From positions 1,364,001 through 1,428,000 of the forward strand of contig NZ_CP013197.1 in NCBI RefSeq assembly GCF_001886855.1: a stretch of 64,000 nt of DNA. The letters are read 5' to 3'. A program made the position numbers and the translations under genes. This document shows positions 40,473-52,916 of this stretch, in pieces. Under the pieces are notes generated by a model. That model did no database searches. It was not told where the DNA came from and was given only the letters and a program-made list of their open reading frames with translations. The first letter of the stretch is position 1. Every line of letters begins with the position of its first letter. Source of the stretch: Spiroplasma citri. GTDB lineage: Bacteria > Bacillota_I > Bacilli_A > Mycoplasmatales > Mycoplasmataceae.

Positions 40473-41633
40473 TTATTTTGTACTTTGTTTCGGAATCTTG
40501 ACAAATAATTCATGAAAGGCCCGCTTTCATCCAACTTTACTAGCATGAACTAAAAACTCATTGCTAGAAATAATAAAAGTACAAAAGACAATTGGAATAA
40601 CATAAACCCAATAATATCATGTTGGTTCTGAAACCTTATTTGGAACATGTGCGGCAATAAAAATATATTGGAAAATTGGTGTTCAAAAAAACATTAATAA
40701 TTGGGTTGAAGTTGTATAGGTTGGCCCAGACATTACTAAACATGCATAATATAACATTCGAGAACTACCCATAATAATTCCTCCAGCAAGTATAATTAAT
40801 GCATAATCATAATATTGAAAATTAGCAAAAATTTTATAACCATCTCAAAAACTTTGATGGAAAAAAACTGCAGCAACTGGTGTTCCTAATAATAACATTA
40901 ATATCGCTGAAGAACTTGTTTTAATTGAAACTGTTTCATGATTTGTAAATTTAATTTTTGAAGAACTCATTAAATGTGACATTCCTAATGCTTCCATTGC
41001 GTAAAAACCAGCTGTCACTAGCGCTAAACACATTCCTCCAATAGATGACCAAGCTAATCCTTCTTCAATTGCAAAATGAATTGACATTCCTAAAATTAAA
41101 CATGTAGAAATTGCTAAAGCAGTCCATGTGTATTTACTTTGACGAGCACGAAAGAAAATAGTACTTCCAACTGCCGCAAAAATAACATTTAAATTTAACA
41201 ATAATCCTGGAACAGTTCCATCTGTCCCACCTTGGTGATTAATTGTTAATAAAACTGATAATTGAAAAAATACCATTGCAACTGGGCCACCTAAATAACC
41301 ATATAAAACAATTAATCAAGTTTCTTTGTGACGAAGTAATTTTAAAAAATTAATAAAATTTTTTGGTTTATAAAAAATAAACATCAGAAAAGTTGCCATT
41401 ATTTCTTGAACTGTCACATAAAAAGTGGCATTAATTGGCGCCGCTAAATTACCATATGGTACTTTTTCTGGAATAATATATAGCATTAATGGAACAATAG
41501 AGTACCCAACTGCAGAAATTAATCCATACATAATTCCCAAAATAATGCGGCGTTTTGTACGAATAGTATCTAATTCATTTTTTACATTTTTTTCCTTTTG
41601 TAGTAGTTGATCTGTGTTAACCTGATCTGCCAT
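40473..41633 (-). CDS. EamA/DMT-type multi-pass transporter
   Basis: 386 residues with a charged N-terminal coil (E-K-N-V-K-N-E-L-D-T-I-R-T-K-R-R) and about ten membrane helices. The two-half layout and G-G-x-x-M-G-S-S-R-M-L-Y-Y-A near the ninth helix suit the drug/metabolite transporter superfamily as found in spiroplasmas. Three TGA tryptophans connect the pieces. Substrate unknown; possibly amino acids or another metabolite. Stands alone between glpX and an IS-remnant zone. Confidence 0.7.
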
Positions 41634-41639
41634 ATTTAT

Positions 41640-42249
41640 ATTTCCCTAATCTATTCTTTTTTGCTATAATTTATTTTTTTTAAAAACTATTAACTATATC
41701 TTACACTAAACATAAAAAAAGTTAAACTTTTTTAACCTTTTTTATATAACTTTTTAAATTGTAAATGCAGGTGCAACAAATCTATTAATTTATAAGACCA
41801 CAAAATAAAATTTATTTAGGATTGAGTCTTGTTGAATACAGAATAACTCAATTCTTTTAATATGCGTTATGGTTTAATTTCTCTACACAGATTCTTTATT
41901 TTTAAAAATACGCTTTCTCCTTACTATTTTTTTACTTGCATCAAGATTTATTTTTGCATTTTTTAAGATATCGTTCATTGTTAATGGTTCATGTCTAAAG
42001 TTGCATCTGAAATTAGTGCTATTTTATCATTGCTGTCAGTTAAATGGAACAAACTGATTCTTATTATTTGAATTTAACTCATTCCATTTCTTTTATTGGT
42101 TGAAATTCAGAATAATTCATTTATTGTATTATAAAATTAGTCTTAGTTCCAATTATTCCTTCTCATTCAACCGTGATTTGTTCAAAGGTACTAGGGGACT
42201 TTTTTTAAGTATAATTATTAGTATCACACAAAAGGAGAGTGACAATTAG
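41640..42249. other. Intergenic with viral end and IS3 scraps
   Basis: 41760-41812 is a terminal piece of the viral unit (TGTAAATGCAGGTGCAACA, then the CCACAAAATAAAAT start of the small ORF). It joins at 41813 to a decayed IS3-like tail (GGATTGAGTCTTG...). The rest to 42200 shows no intact frame. The 42240 end holds the AAAGGAGAG site for the next gene. Confidence 0.55.
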
Positions 42250-43819
42250 ATGAAATGGTTATTAACACTTTTTAGTGTTTTTGTTTTAGGTTTTGGTAGT
42301 AGTTTAGGTGTTGTTAGTTGTACAGTACGAGCAAAACATGAGCCTGATGACAACGATGAGTTAGATCACAATCAAGATCTTGAAATTTTAAATCAAATAA
42401 AAAAAGAAGCAAAGCAAACTTTATCAACATGATGGCAAACAAAAACAATGATTGACATTATTAAGGATTATCCAGAGCAAATATCATCATTTAAAGAACT
42501 AGTCACACAAGTAAAAACAAAAAATGATGGCTCATTAACTTTAACGAGCATAGCAATTAGTAAATATTGTTTTTTAAATCAGTTGCTTATTGGTTTTAAA
42601 GCAGAGTTTAATAATTTGAATAAACATTTACAAAATCGATATTCAAATTATTATGTTGATACAATGCCATTATTCTTAGGAGAAAATGACATTTCATTTA
42701 ATTTATATAATATCAATTTTGATAAGATAGCAAAACTATTAGCAGATACTGCCCAAGCAGTATTAGGAATTACAGTCCAAGTTAATATTGCTTATGAAGT
42801 GCGCTTTAAAGGATTACCAACGGAGGATAACATTCAAGTTTCAATAACTACAACAAATGATTCCGAAGTTCTAAATAATATTCAAGATAAAGTTGAAAAC
42901 TATTTTGTTAATTTTCTTGATACTATTTTTAAAGCTAAAAACTATCGAATTATATCGAAGCAATTTAATATTAAGACGGATATTGTTTGACCAATAATTA
43001 GCAAAGAATTAAACGACAGGAATATTTCGTTTCAACATATAATATTCAATTTCCTTTACTACGGGCAACAAATTTATCTGATATTTATTCCTTTAAATAT
43101 TTGGACCTTAACTCGTCTGTTTTAGCGTGGGCCGGTGAGGGTTATGACCCACAGCAATTAACATGACAAAATTTTCTTTCATTTTATAAAAAAATTTTAT
43201 TAATTTTGAAAATCTTCAAGTTGAAGATGGTGATTATATTTTAAAAAAACTAACATGGTTTATTCCACAAAATTTTATGATTGAAAATTTATTATTTAAT
43301 AATAATTTATCTAAGATAAATTTAAAAGAAAAAAGTTATTTCACAATATTAAAAACGCAATTTGACTAACAATTAGAAGAATTTGCGAAAGTAACAATGG
43401 ATTTTTGACATTATTATCAATTAGAAACATATAATAATGGTAATCTTGTTTTTAAGCTAAACCAAGACCTATTTAATCACCTATTGTCATATTTTAAAAA
43501 TAACATTATTGATTTCATGTATATATTTGAGTTTCTTTTTAATAATTATTAAAGGTCATTACAAAAATCAACATTTTGAGACGTTTATAAAAGTTATTCT
43601 TCCATATTTTACAATGCTAATTGGATTAAAAATCAAAAATCTTTGATATTAGAAATAAAAAATATTAAAAAGATAAGTACGAATATTTGGAACTTTGGTT
43701 ATCATGGTTTAGGATATGCTTTTTGAATTATTAGACCCCAATCTAATAAAGAGAATAGTGGTTATGACAATAATGGCAGATGATTTTTATCACGAAAAAT
43801 AGAATTTAAACTTATTTAA
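42250..43819 (+). pseudogene. Large lipoprotein, decayed
   Basis: Starts M-K-W-L-L-T-L-F-S-V-F-V-L-G-F-G-S-S-L-G-V-V-S-C with a good lipobox V-V-S-C, and stays open about 255 codons (F-N-L-Y-N-I-N-F-D-K-I-A-K-L-L-A; V-N-I-A-Y-E-V-R-F-K). At 43017 a one-base shift moves the reading to Q-E-Y-F-V-S-T-Y-N-I-Q-F-P-L-L-R, with further shifts near 43190 and stops near 43367 and 43550. Recognisable coding continues to F-G-Y-H-G-L-G-Y-A-F-W-I-I-R-P near 43730. The original was about 520 residues. A truncated 255-residue lipoprotein could still be made. Confidence 0.65.
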
Positions 43820-43917
43820 GTTTTTAGGAAAAATTTAATTAAATATGTAAATTGTAAATAACACTAATCTAAGCAAATTATTATAATCAATTTTTTATCA
43901 TTATTTTAAATTATTTT

Positions 43918-45801
43918 TTAAAGCAAATTTAAATCTTTTAATGTTCTAGTACCTAATATATCACTAATTATAACTAATATTATAAATTTTAAAATAAAAT
44001 TATCTCTTACTGGTAATAATGGAGTTATGTCATCTTCAATTTCAATATCTTCATGTTGACGAAAATATTCTTGACTACAACTCATTGGTTCATATTCTTG
44101 ACTTACTCTTGAAATTAGCTCTTTTATAGTTTTAAATGGTTTTTTCATATTTTTATACATTTTTTTCCAAACACTTTTATTTGCTATTTCTTTACTACTA
44201 AAATATTGATTAATTGTATCTCGCAATGAAGTTGAAACACTTTGTCTATTATGAAAGTAGTTATTAATTTCATTTTTTAATAATGCCCATTCACCCTCGG
44301 GACTCTCAAGATATTTATCAATCTCACTTATTATTAAAGGAAGGATAGACTCTTCAAATTCATTTGATTTTTTTTTCTTGTTGTGCTCCTTTCTCATCTA
44401 AATAATTATCAATTTTATTTAAAACTGAAGAAGTTCCACTTGTTGAAGGTTTTGATTCTGTAGCTAATGCCTTATTTACTGCTATTGTTAACAATTTTGG
44501 TAATTCTTCATTTAAATTGGATTGTGTCATACCACTCGTTGAAGGAGTAGTCATATCAGGATTTTCTGTTGTTTGTCTTTTTTTCCGAAATTCATCATGT
44601 ATTTTTGCTATTATTTTAACTTGACTATTTTGTATCTTTCTTCCATTAATTTTTTTCATTCAACAATATCATTATTACTATCCACGATTTCATTGTAAGA
44701 TTCAAAATAATCACGTCGTCAATAACAATCTTCATATCCAATATACGAAGTTACTCGAATTGATTCATTATTTTTTAATCTTAACGAACTATTATAATAA
44801 TAACTAAAATTTTCTCAAATTAAATAAGCAAAAGAATTTAACTCTTTTAAATTAAGTTTATATTTAACATCATTATATGAAGGAGGAAAGACTGAAAATA
44901 TGGTTGTTAATTTATTAATAAAATCATATTTATCATTAATAAAAAAGTGTATTTATTCTTTCTCAAATAATCTTGTTAATTTTAATTTTTGTTCTTGTTG
45001 ACCATTCAACAACATTGTCTTTTCCAATACATTGATCATTATCATATCTATATTTTTCTTGGAGACCTGTATTCAATTCTTGCTGTAAGGTAAAGTTATC
45101 TTCATTATTTTTTAGCTCTGTTGCTTCACCAAGAATCTGATTATATTTTCAAGGGTTTTGTTGATCTCAATAATAATATGTATATCCAGAATACGAATTA
45201 ATTTTTACAGATTGATGATTAAACTCTAAATTAAGAAATAAGTTATAAAAGGAAAATTTTCTCAAATTAAATAAGCAAAAGAATTTATGTCATTATCTGT
45301 AATTGAGCTTCATCATTCACTATAATCTTCTTTATGAAAACTAGCAATTCCATTTTTTAATTTAATTATAAAACCTTCTTTTAAATTTAGCATAAATAAA
45401 AGAACTATTTCCATTCAAGTATTAGTTGTTATTGTTAACTTTAATAAATCTGGTGCTAAAAATTTATAATATTTTTCAAGAACATTTTTTTGAAAAGAAG
45501 GCTGGTCTACAGTTAATAATTTAGGCATTACTTTTTGTACTAACACCGCCAATTCTTTATCTAATTCTAACTGCATAATAGCGCGTGCTGAAGAAGGCAC
45601 TATTTCAAATTTTTCTATTGTTTTTTCTGGTTTTGTTAATTTTTGATCATCATATTCATTTAAACCAATAATTTGATTTATTTTTGTTTTTTCTAATTGT
45701 TTGTTATTAGTTATATGTTCATATGAGTTGTTAGCAACTGCAAGAGACATCCCATTCATTGCAATTGTTGTTGTACTTATTAAACATAATATTTTTTTCA
45801 T
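43918..45801 (-). pseudogene. Secreted multi-domain protein with tail anchor, frameshifted
   Basis: 628 codons' worth. Signal-like start M-K-K-I-L-C-L-I-S-T-T-T-I-A-M-N-G, then K-Y-Y-K-F-L-A-P-D-L-L-K as in 34246. Two related domains follow (I-N-S-Y-S-G-Y-T-Y-Y-Y-W and V-T-S-Y-I-G-Y-E-D-C-Y-W, each after N-S-F-A-Y-L-I-W-E-N-F). Next a linker with two P-S-T-S-G motifs and a C-terminal domain (E-S-I-L-P-L-I-I-S-E-I-D-K-Y-L) ending in a membrane helix near the end. Frame breaks near 45245, 44950 and 44690, and at an A9 tract (44348-44356) where A8 would join the frames. Confidence 0.6.
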
Positions 45802-45885
45802 TTATGTTTTCCTTTCATTTTTTTATTATAGATTTAATATTTTCATAGTTAATTCCTTGGTTATAATATCATAGACCAAGAAAAA

Positions 45886-45936
45886 ACTAAACTTTAAAAT
45901 ACTTTTATAAAGTATCTCAAATGTTTAGTCCTTATT
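45886..45936 (-). terminator. Terminator-like hairpin
   Basis: Minus strand: ACTAAAC ... GTTTAGT outer stem with an inner ATACTTT/AAAGTAT stem, followed by TTTTTTC. Lies after the 45991 gene. Confidence 0.5.
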
Positions 45937-45990
45937 TTGTTTTATTAACACATTGTAATTTAATTGATAAGTTGCTTTTAAATAATATAA

Positions 45991-46512
45991 TTAAGAAATT
46001 ATAATTTTAAAGTAAAATTTTGTTTGTGTCTTAGTTCACCCCAAAAAGGTTGAATTAGCAGCAGTGGCTTTAGCTGTTAGTTTAACATTAATAGTATTAT
46101 TAACATATTCAAAATCTAAAAATAATTCACCATATGCTATAGCATATGTCTCTTTATCAGCAGTTGTATATCAAATATTACCAATATTTTTTCTTTTTAA
46201 CTTTGCCTTGTTTACTAAAGGTATTCCTGATACTATTTTACCCGAAGAATCAAATGAAAATAAATTTATTCAACCATTACTATTTTGTGAGTCAAAACTA
46301 GTTCCTTCTGCTCATCCTTCATAACTATTTGATAATCTTTTTATTTGAAATAATGAGTATTTATTTTTAGGCAATAATTTTTTGGTTCAAAATAATACAT
46401 TTTCATTAGAATTTATTCTTGCAAAACCTTCAGCTTTAGTTACAGGTGTTTTTAATTCAATTTTTTCATAAATAATATATTCTTTACTTATATTATTTTT
46501 TCATTTTTTAAT
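45991..46512 (-). CDS. Soluble protein of unknown function (173 aa), ATT start
   Basis: Open for 174 codons with code 4: (I/M)-K-K-W-K-N-N-I-S-K-E-Y-I-I-Y-E-K-I-E-L-K-T-P-V-T-K-A-E-G-F-A-R, later N-G-W-I-N-L-F-S-F-D-S-S-G and L-G-W-T-K-T-Q-T-K-F-Y-F-K-I-I-I-S. No ATG is in frame at the 5' end; ATT at 46512 lies eight bases after AAAGG, the position expected for a start. Five TGA tryptophans. Beta-rich by look, no signal peptide. Family not recognised. Confidence 0.55.
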
Positions 46513-46687
46513 ATTATTTTTCCTTTCTAAAATTTAATAATCAATTTAATACTTAAAGTATTGATAATATTTTATAAAAAAATATTAAAAACAAAATAAA
46601 ATTAATTTTTATCAAATTATTTGTAGGTTAAACAAATAATTTTAAAAATAATTTGACAAAATATTTTTTATTTTTAAGTATTTAAAT

Positions 46688-46800
46688 TGTAAATCCAAGT
46701 GCAATAAATCTATTAATTTATACGGCCACAAAATAAAATAATGTTTGCTTTCCAATAAAAAAACTCCTTTCTGAGTTGATTTGTTGCACTTCATATTACA
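46688..46800. mobile_element. 113-bp mini-element with viral terminal repeats
   Basis: TGTAAATCCAAGTGCAATA at 46688 and the inverted TGTAATATGAAGTGCAACA ending at 46800. Inside are only the ribosome binding site and first codons of the viral small ORF (K-H-Y-F-I-L-W-P). A MITE-like internal deletion product of the plectrovirus unit. Confidence 0.7.
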
Positions 46801-46834
46801 ATTTATAATATAAAAAATTTTCTTTTAATTAATG

Positions 46835-48631
46835 TTAATTTAATAATTGAGTAAGATTATCAATCATTTCTGTTAATTTTGTAATTAAGCCATTATAAAC
46901 ATTAGCATCAGTATAATCAATTCCAATATCTTTTAAAATTTCTAATGGTTCTTTACGACCACCTTGTTTTAAAAAGTTTAATAAATATTCTGGGTGGCCA
47001 TTAATGACATCATTATAAAGTTTGAAAGATGCTACAATACATGTTGCATATTTATAAACATAATATGGTGAATGAAAGAAATGTAAAATTCGCGGTCAAC
47101 TATATGATTTTTGTTGTAACTCATGTTTATCAAAAACAGTATAACCAAATTCATTAGATTTTTGTTCAAAAAGATTTGCTAACTTATCAGCATCTAAGGG
47201 CTCATTATTTTCAACCATTTTATGTGCAGCTCATTCAAAATCAGCAAAATGAATTTGACGAAAGAAAGTTGCCATAATTTCATCAATTCGATTTTGTAAT
47301 AAATAAATTTTTTTTTCTTTACTCTCAGCATGTTTATATAAATAATCAAATAATAAGTGCTCATTAACTGTTGAAGCAACCTCTGCTAAAATAATTGGAT
47401 AACTATTTAATGGATATTTATTGTTTAAATCTGCTAATAATGTGTGAACAGAATGACCAGCTTCATGCGCTAATGTGTTAACTGAACCAATTGTATCATC
47501 TCAATTCATTAAAATAATTGGTTCAACTCCTGAACCACCAGATGAATAAGCACCACTACGTTTATTAGTATCTTCAAAGTAATCAATACGGTGATCACTT
47601 CAAGCCAATTCTAATTGTGTTAAATATTCATTCCCTAATGGTTGTAAAGATTCACGTATCATTTTTTTTGCATCTTCAACAGTATATTTCTTATCTAATG
47701 ATGCAATGTTTGTAACTAATTTCAAACTGCGATCAGTTGAATAAAACTTTTTAAATTTAAAATGTTTTTTTAATAACTCATTATATTGAACAAATAAATG
47801 ACTATTTTCACGACCATATTTAATTAAACTTGCATAAATTTCTTCAGATACATCGTCATTATTTAATGATGCTTGTAAAGTATTTTTATAACCACGTAAA
47901 CTAACAGACTCAACACTATGTTGAATAATTCCCTCATAAATTCGTGCAAAAGAATGTTTTTTATCAACTAAATGTTCAGAAAACAATTGTGCTGTTTTAA
48001 TTCGAAATTCTTGTTCCCCCAATGGATCAGATTTTTCCATAATTTCACTATATACACTATTTGTTAATTCTGTTTTTGTTCCTTGATAATCAATAAAAGT
48101 TGGCTTTTTATCAGCATATGCTAATAAATCGTATAATTCATAAGCTACGCCTCGTGACCGTGTTACTAAAGCTAAAATTTCTTCATCACGTTCTGATAAA
48201 ACATACTTTGCATTTTTAAAAAACTTACGATAACTATATTCATATGCACTTAAGGCAGAATCTTCTTTAATTCATGTCATAATTGTTTTTTCACCAATTG
48301 CTTTTAATTCTGGAGCAACAAAAGCTAATTGACTTGAAATTTGACTTAAAGTGTTTGAATAAATTCCCTCTAATTCTTGATATGATAAATCAGTTGTGTC
48401 AATATCACCCATATGCAGATATTGTCCCATTTTATTTGCAATTAAATCAATTTCTTCATCTAAAAAAATATATTTTTTAAAAAAAGTTATTTGATTTAAT
48501 TTTCCTTTAAAAGTAATAATTTCTTCTAATTTTTTTACAATTTTTGCTAAATCTTTTTTTCATGCCACATGATTAGGATATAAATGACTAAAATCTCATT
48601 TATATTGTGCTGGTGCTTCATTTCGTTTCAT
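46835..48631 (-). CDS. pepF: Oligoendopeptidase F
   Basis: 598 residues, M3-family zinc oligopeptidase that trims peptides in the cytoplasm. H-E-A-G-H with upstream N-T-L-A and later E-V-A-S-T-V-N-E (third ligand) at about residues 385-415. N-terminal helical half as in PepF. Many TGA tryptophans. Length as expected. Start M-K-R-N-E-A-P-A at 48631 with AGGAGAA. Divergent from the leucyl aminopeptidase; together they form a peptide-use pair. Confidence 0.94.
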
Positions 48632-48761
48632 TATTTTCTCCTCTTTCTTCTAAATTTATCTTTTTATATTATAACGGAAAACAAAATATTTTTATTGTTA
48701 TTCTAGATAATGTTATAATATTGTGTATATAATTATCTATATAGAAAGAAGGAATTTTATA

Positions 48762-50114
48762 ATGGTATTATTAAATGATAAAAAACAAGATTTAACACTA
48801 AAAGCAGTTTTTAAAGGCGACGAAATTAATCCATTAGTTGTCCAAGAAAACGGTGCAACAACTTTAATTTCAGAGCAAAAAACAATCTATGCTTATTTTG
48901 AAAAAGCATTAACTTTTAAAAATGCTGAAGATTTTATAAAAAATTTTATGCAAACAATTAAATATAGTTTAAACATTGATGTTAACACTTTCAAAAAAGG
49001 TGCTGAAGCAAATAGTCATATTTTTAAAGCTCTAGTTGAAGGAACATTATATGCTTTAAATGATAATTATAATTTAAAAACAGATAAAAAAGAAAAACCA
49101 GTTTATACAATTAATTTAATTCATGAGTGTGAAAAAGCACCTGCTGTTTTTAAAGAAATTCAAATTAAAATGGAATTTGTTAATTTTGCTCGTATGTTAC
49201 AAGATACACCACCAAATTTAATGTATCCAGAAATTTTTGCTGAAAAAATTACAGCAATGGCAAAAGGAATCCCAAATTTAAAAGTAACAGTTTTAGATAA
49301 AAAAGAAATTGAAAAAGAAAAAATGGGCTTACTTTTAGCTGTTAATGCTGGAAGCTATTTAGAACCACGAGTTGTTGTCTTAGAATATTTAGGCGATAGT
49401 AATAAAAAAGAAAAAGTTGGTTTAATAGGAAAAGGAATTACCTTCGATAGTGGTGGGTATAATTTGAAGCCATCAAACGCATTAACTGGAATGAAATTCG
49501 ATATGTCAGGAGCAGCTATTGTTTGTTCAACAGTATTAGCTTTAGCAAAAGCTCAAGTTAAAACAAATATTGCTGCCGTGGCTTGTTTAACAGAAAATCG
49601 AATTGGAGGAAAAGCAACTTTAACTGAGTCAGTTATTACTTCAATGAACGGAAAAACTGTTCAAATTGATAATACTGATGCTGAAGGAAGATTAGTTCTA
49701 GCTGATGGTATTACTTATGCTATTCGTAAATTAAATGTGGATAAATTAATTGAAGCTTCAACATTAACTGGTGCCATTCTAGTAGCATTAGGAAAATGAT
49801 TAACTGGTATTTTTACTAATAATGATGCTTGATATGATCAATTTGTACAAGCAGCTACTAATGCCCATGAAGGAATTTGAAGAATGCCAATTTTAGAAGA
49901 ACATACTGCTGTAATGCGTAAAACACCAATTGCTGATCTAACAAATGCTGAAAGTTCACGCTTTGCTGGTAGTTCAACTGCTGCTGCATTTTTATGTGAA
50001 TTTGTAGAAGAAAAACCATATATTCATTTAGATATCGCTGGAACAGCCGATACTAAAGATGGGCGTGGAACTGGAGTAATGATTAAAACATTATTTGAAT
50101 TGTTTAAAAAATAA
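48762..50114 (+). CDS. pepA: Leucyl aminopeptidase (M17)
   Basis: 450 residues. Metal-dependent aminopeptidase releasing N-terminal residues from peptides. Signature N-T-D-A-E-G-R-L near residue 310, metal-binding K-G-I-T-F-D-S-G-G-Y and S-G-A-A. The N-terminal domain is less conserved. TGA tryptophans follow A-L-G-K and elsewhere. Start ATG at 48762 with AGAAGGA; an upstream in-frame ATG lacks a site. TATAAT occurs about 40 bases upstream. Followed by a strong terminator. Confidence 0.94.
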
Positions 50115-50117
50115 TTT

Positions 50118-50148
50118 TAAACATCTTGCAAAAGCAAGATGTTTTTTT
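50118..50148 (+). terminator. Terminator of leucyl aminopeptidase gene
   Basis: AAACATCTTGC-AAAA-GCAAGATGTTT then seven T. Textbook intrinsic terminator. Confidence 0.93.
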
Positions 50149-50157
50149 ATTTTGTAT

Positions 50158-50188
50158 TAAAAATAGATTTACTAAAAGTAAATCTATA
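50158..50188 (-). terminator. Terminator of Mg2+ ATPase gene
   Basis: TAGATTTACT-TTT-AGTAAATCTA then TTTTTAA on the minus strand, starting at the stop codon. Confidence 0.85.
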
Positions 50189-52916
50189 GTCATCGCTTAA
50201 AAATTTTAATATATAAATCTTTGACTCCTTGACTCATTAAACAATATCCAATCACTAATGCCGTAAAAAAAGCAAAGTACATTGCAGGTAATGGTGCTAA
50301 ACTTAGTTTTGGTCCTAATAATGTAAATGGCAAGGTAATTCCAATCAAAATAACGACAATGCTGGATACCAATAATTGTCATGATGGCATTGATTGAAAG
50401 AACGGAATTTTTCTTGTTCGATACATTTGTACAATTAAAGTTTGTGTCACTAATCCTTCAACAAATCAACATGTTTGAAATAAAGTAATTTGTTCAGCAG
50501 TAATATGCTGCGGATTGGCAAGAACCCCAAAATAATACCCAGTAACAACAAAAGTTAAAACATCAAAAATTGAGGAGACAGGTCCATTAACAAAAACAAA
50601 CGGTAAAATATCCTTTGTTGTTCAAGTTTGTGGTTTTGATAAAAAGTCCACATCAACCTTATCAAATGCTACTGCCAATTGGGATACATCATATAATAAA
50701 TTTTGAAATAAAATTTGAATTGGCATCATTGGATGAAATGGTAATCATGCTGAAGCAATTAAAATACTCAAAACATTTCCAAAGTTCGAAGCAATTGTAA
50801 TCTTAATATATTTTAAAATATTTCCAAAAATTTGTCGTCCTTGAATAATTCCCTTTTCCATAACTAGTAAGGACTTTTCTAATAAAATAATATCTGATGC
50901 TTCTTTTGCAATATCAGTTGCATTATCAACAGATATTGCAACATCACTTTGGCGCAGAACAGGTGCATCATTAATTCCATCACCCATAAAACCAACAACA
51001 TGTTGGTTTTGTTTTAAAGCTGTAATAATTTTTGCTTTTTGTAACGGGTTTAATTTAACAAAAATATTATTTTGCTCAACAACATCACGGAGTTCAAATT
51101 CACTTAATTTTTCAATATAATCGCCAGTTATAACACCACGAATTTTTAAATGAACTCGATCACAAATTGCTCTTGTTACTTGCTCATTATCCCCCGTTAA
51201 AATTTTTAACTGTACTCCGTTTTTTCGCAATAATTGAATCATTTTTGCTGCAGAAGGTTTTGGTTTATCAAGAAAAGAAAAGAAACCATAAAAAATTAAA
51301 TTTTTCTCATCTTTTGTTGAATAATAAGTATCGGCATCATGGCCATGGTTATATGCTAATCCAATAACTCTTAGCCCTTCACTGTTCATTCGCTCTGCTG
51401 TTGCAAAAATCATTCGTAAATGTTCTTCTGTTATCTTTTCAACTTTTCCTTTATATTCAATTCTTGTACAATTTTTAATAATTTCTTCAATTGCCCCTTT
51501 GCAAATTAAAGTATGATGCTTGTCTTTCCCTGAAACAACAACTGTTAATTTCCGTCGATTAAAATCAAACGGAATTTCATCAATTTTTTGATAATCATCC
51601 TTAAAACTAGATAAATGATGATTATCAATATAATGAATGATTGCTTTATCTAAAGGATTTTTTAATCCTGTTTGAAAATAACTATTTAAATATAAATATG
51701 TTAATAAACGATCATCTTTTTTATTATCTAACAACTGATAATCAACCAATTCGATCTTATCATTTGTTAATGTTCCTGTTTTATCCGTACATAAAACATC
51801 AATTGCTCCTAAATTTTGAATTGCTTCTAATTTTTTAACAACAACTTTGGCTTTACTCATTCGACTTGCACCACGTGCAAGATTAGAAGTCACAATCATT
51901 GGCAGCATTTCAGGCGTTAAACCAACTGCAACTGAAATAGCAAATAATAAGGCAGATAGCCAGTCATTTTTTGTAATTCCATTAATAACAAAAACAATTG
52001 GTACCATTACAAACATAAACGACAATAGTAGTCAGGTTGTTCTTTTAATTCCACGATTAAAACTATTTTCTGGTGGTTTAGCTTGTAATGTTTTTGAAAT
52101 TGTCGCATAATATGTTTCTGGTCCTACACCAATAACAACTGCAATTGCACTCCCTGAAACAACACTTGTCCCCGTATAACAAATATTTTCTAATTCTAAT
52201 AAACTTGCTTTATGGCGATTATAACTAGCATGTTTTTCAACAGGTAATGATTCACCAGTTAAACTTGATTGATTAATAAAAAGTTCATTACTTCATAATA
52301 TACGAACATCAGCAGGAACCATATCTCCACTTGATAAATAAATTAAATCACCGGGCACTAATTCATGAATTTCTAATTCTTTTGCTTCTCGAATTAAACT
52401 AGTATTATTTTTAACTGACACTTCAGAAACTTTTTCATCATCTTCTAATCGAATTACTGTAATTGTGTTACTAACTAAATCTGTTAGTTTTTTCGTCACG
52501 AAAAAACTACGTATATCTTGAACATATGCAATTGTAGCACTAATAATAATCATAATAGCAATAATAATAACTCCAATAACTTCAAAACTATCACCACCTA
52601 AAGCAAAATAACTAATTATATTATAGGTCGCAATTAAAGCCAAAACAATGTTAAAAGGATTTAACAATACTTTTAAAAAATGTTTAAATCAATGAAATTT
52701 CATTTTTTCTTGCGAATTATCGCCATATTTTTTACCCATTTCTTCTGCTTCATCATAAGTTAAACCAAAATTCTTAAGTTCAAAATGTTCCAAAATTTCG
52801 CTTTGAGAAAACTGGGAAATTTGTTTAATCTCATCAGTTTTTAAAAAACCAATTTCTTTTTTTCGTCCCTTAAACTCTTTATTATTTCCCTTAAATTTAG
52901 TTATTATTTTTGCCAT
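50184..52916 (-). CDS. mgtA: P-type Mg2+-transporting ATPase (MgtA/B type)
   Basis: 910 residues, P3-type ATPase that imports Mg2+ across the membrane. Phosphorylation motif C-T-D-K-T-G-T-L-T-N near residue 385, T-G-D-N hinge, G-D-G-I-N-D-A-P. Helices in the M1-M2, M3-M4 and C-terminal six-helix positions. N-terminal cytosolic segment basic (F-K-G-N-N-K-E-F-K-G-R-K-K). Length matches MgtA. Several TGA tryptophans. AAAGGAG lies before the ATG at 52916. No Mg2+ riboswitch or leader was recognised upstream. Confidence 0.93.

Noticed and set aside
46064-46324. 86-codon plus-strand frame with hydrophobic stretches
   Set aside because: Antisense to the 173-residue minus-strand frame, which is longer and has a ribosome binding site and TGA tryptophans.
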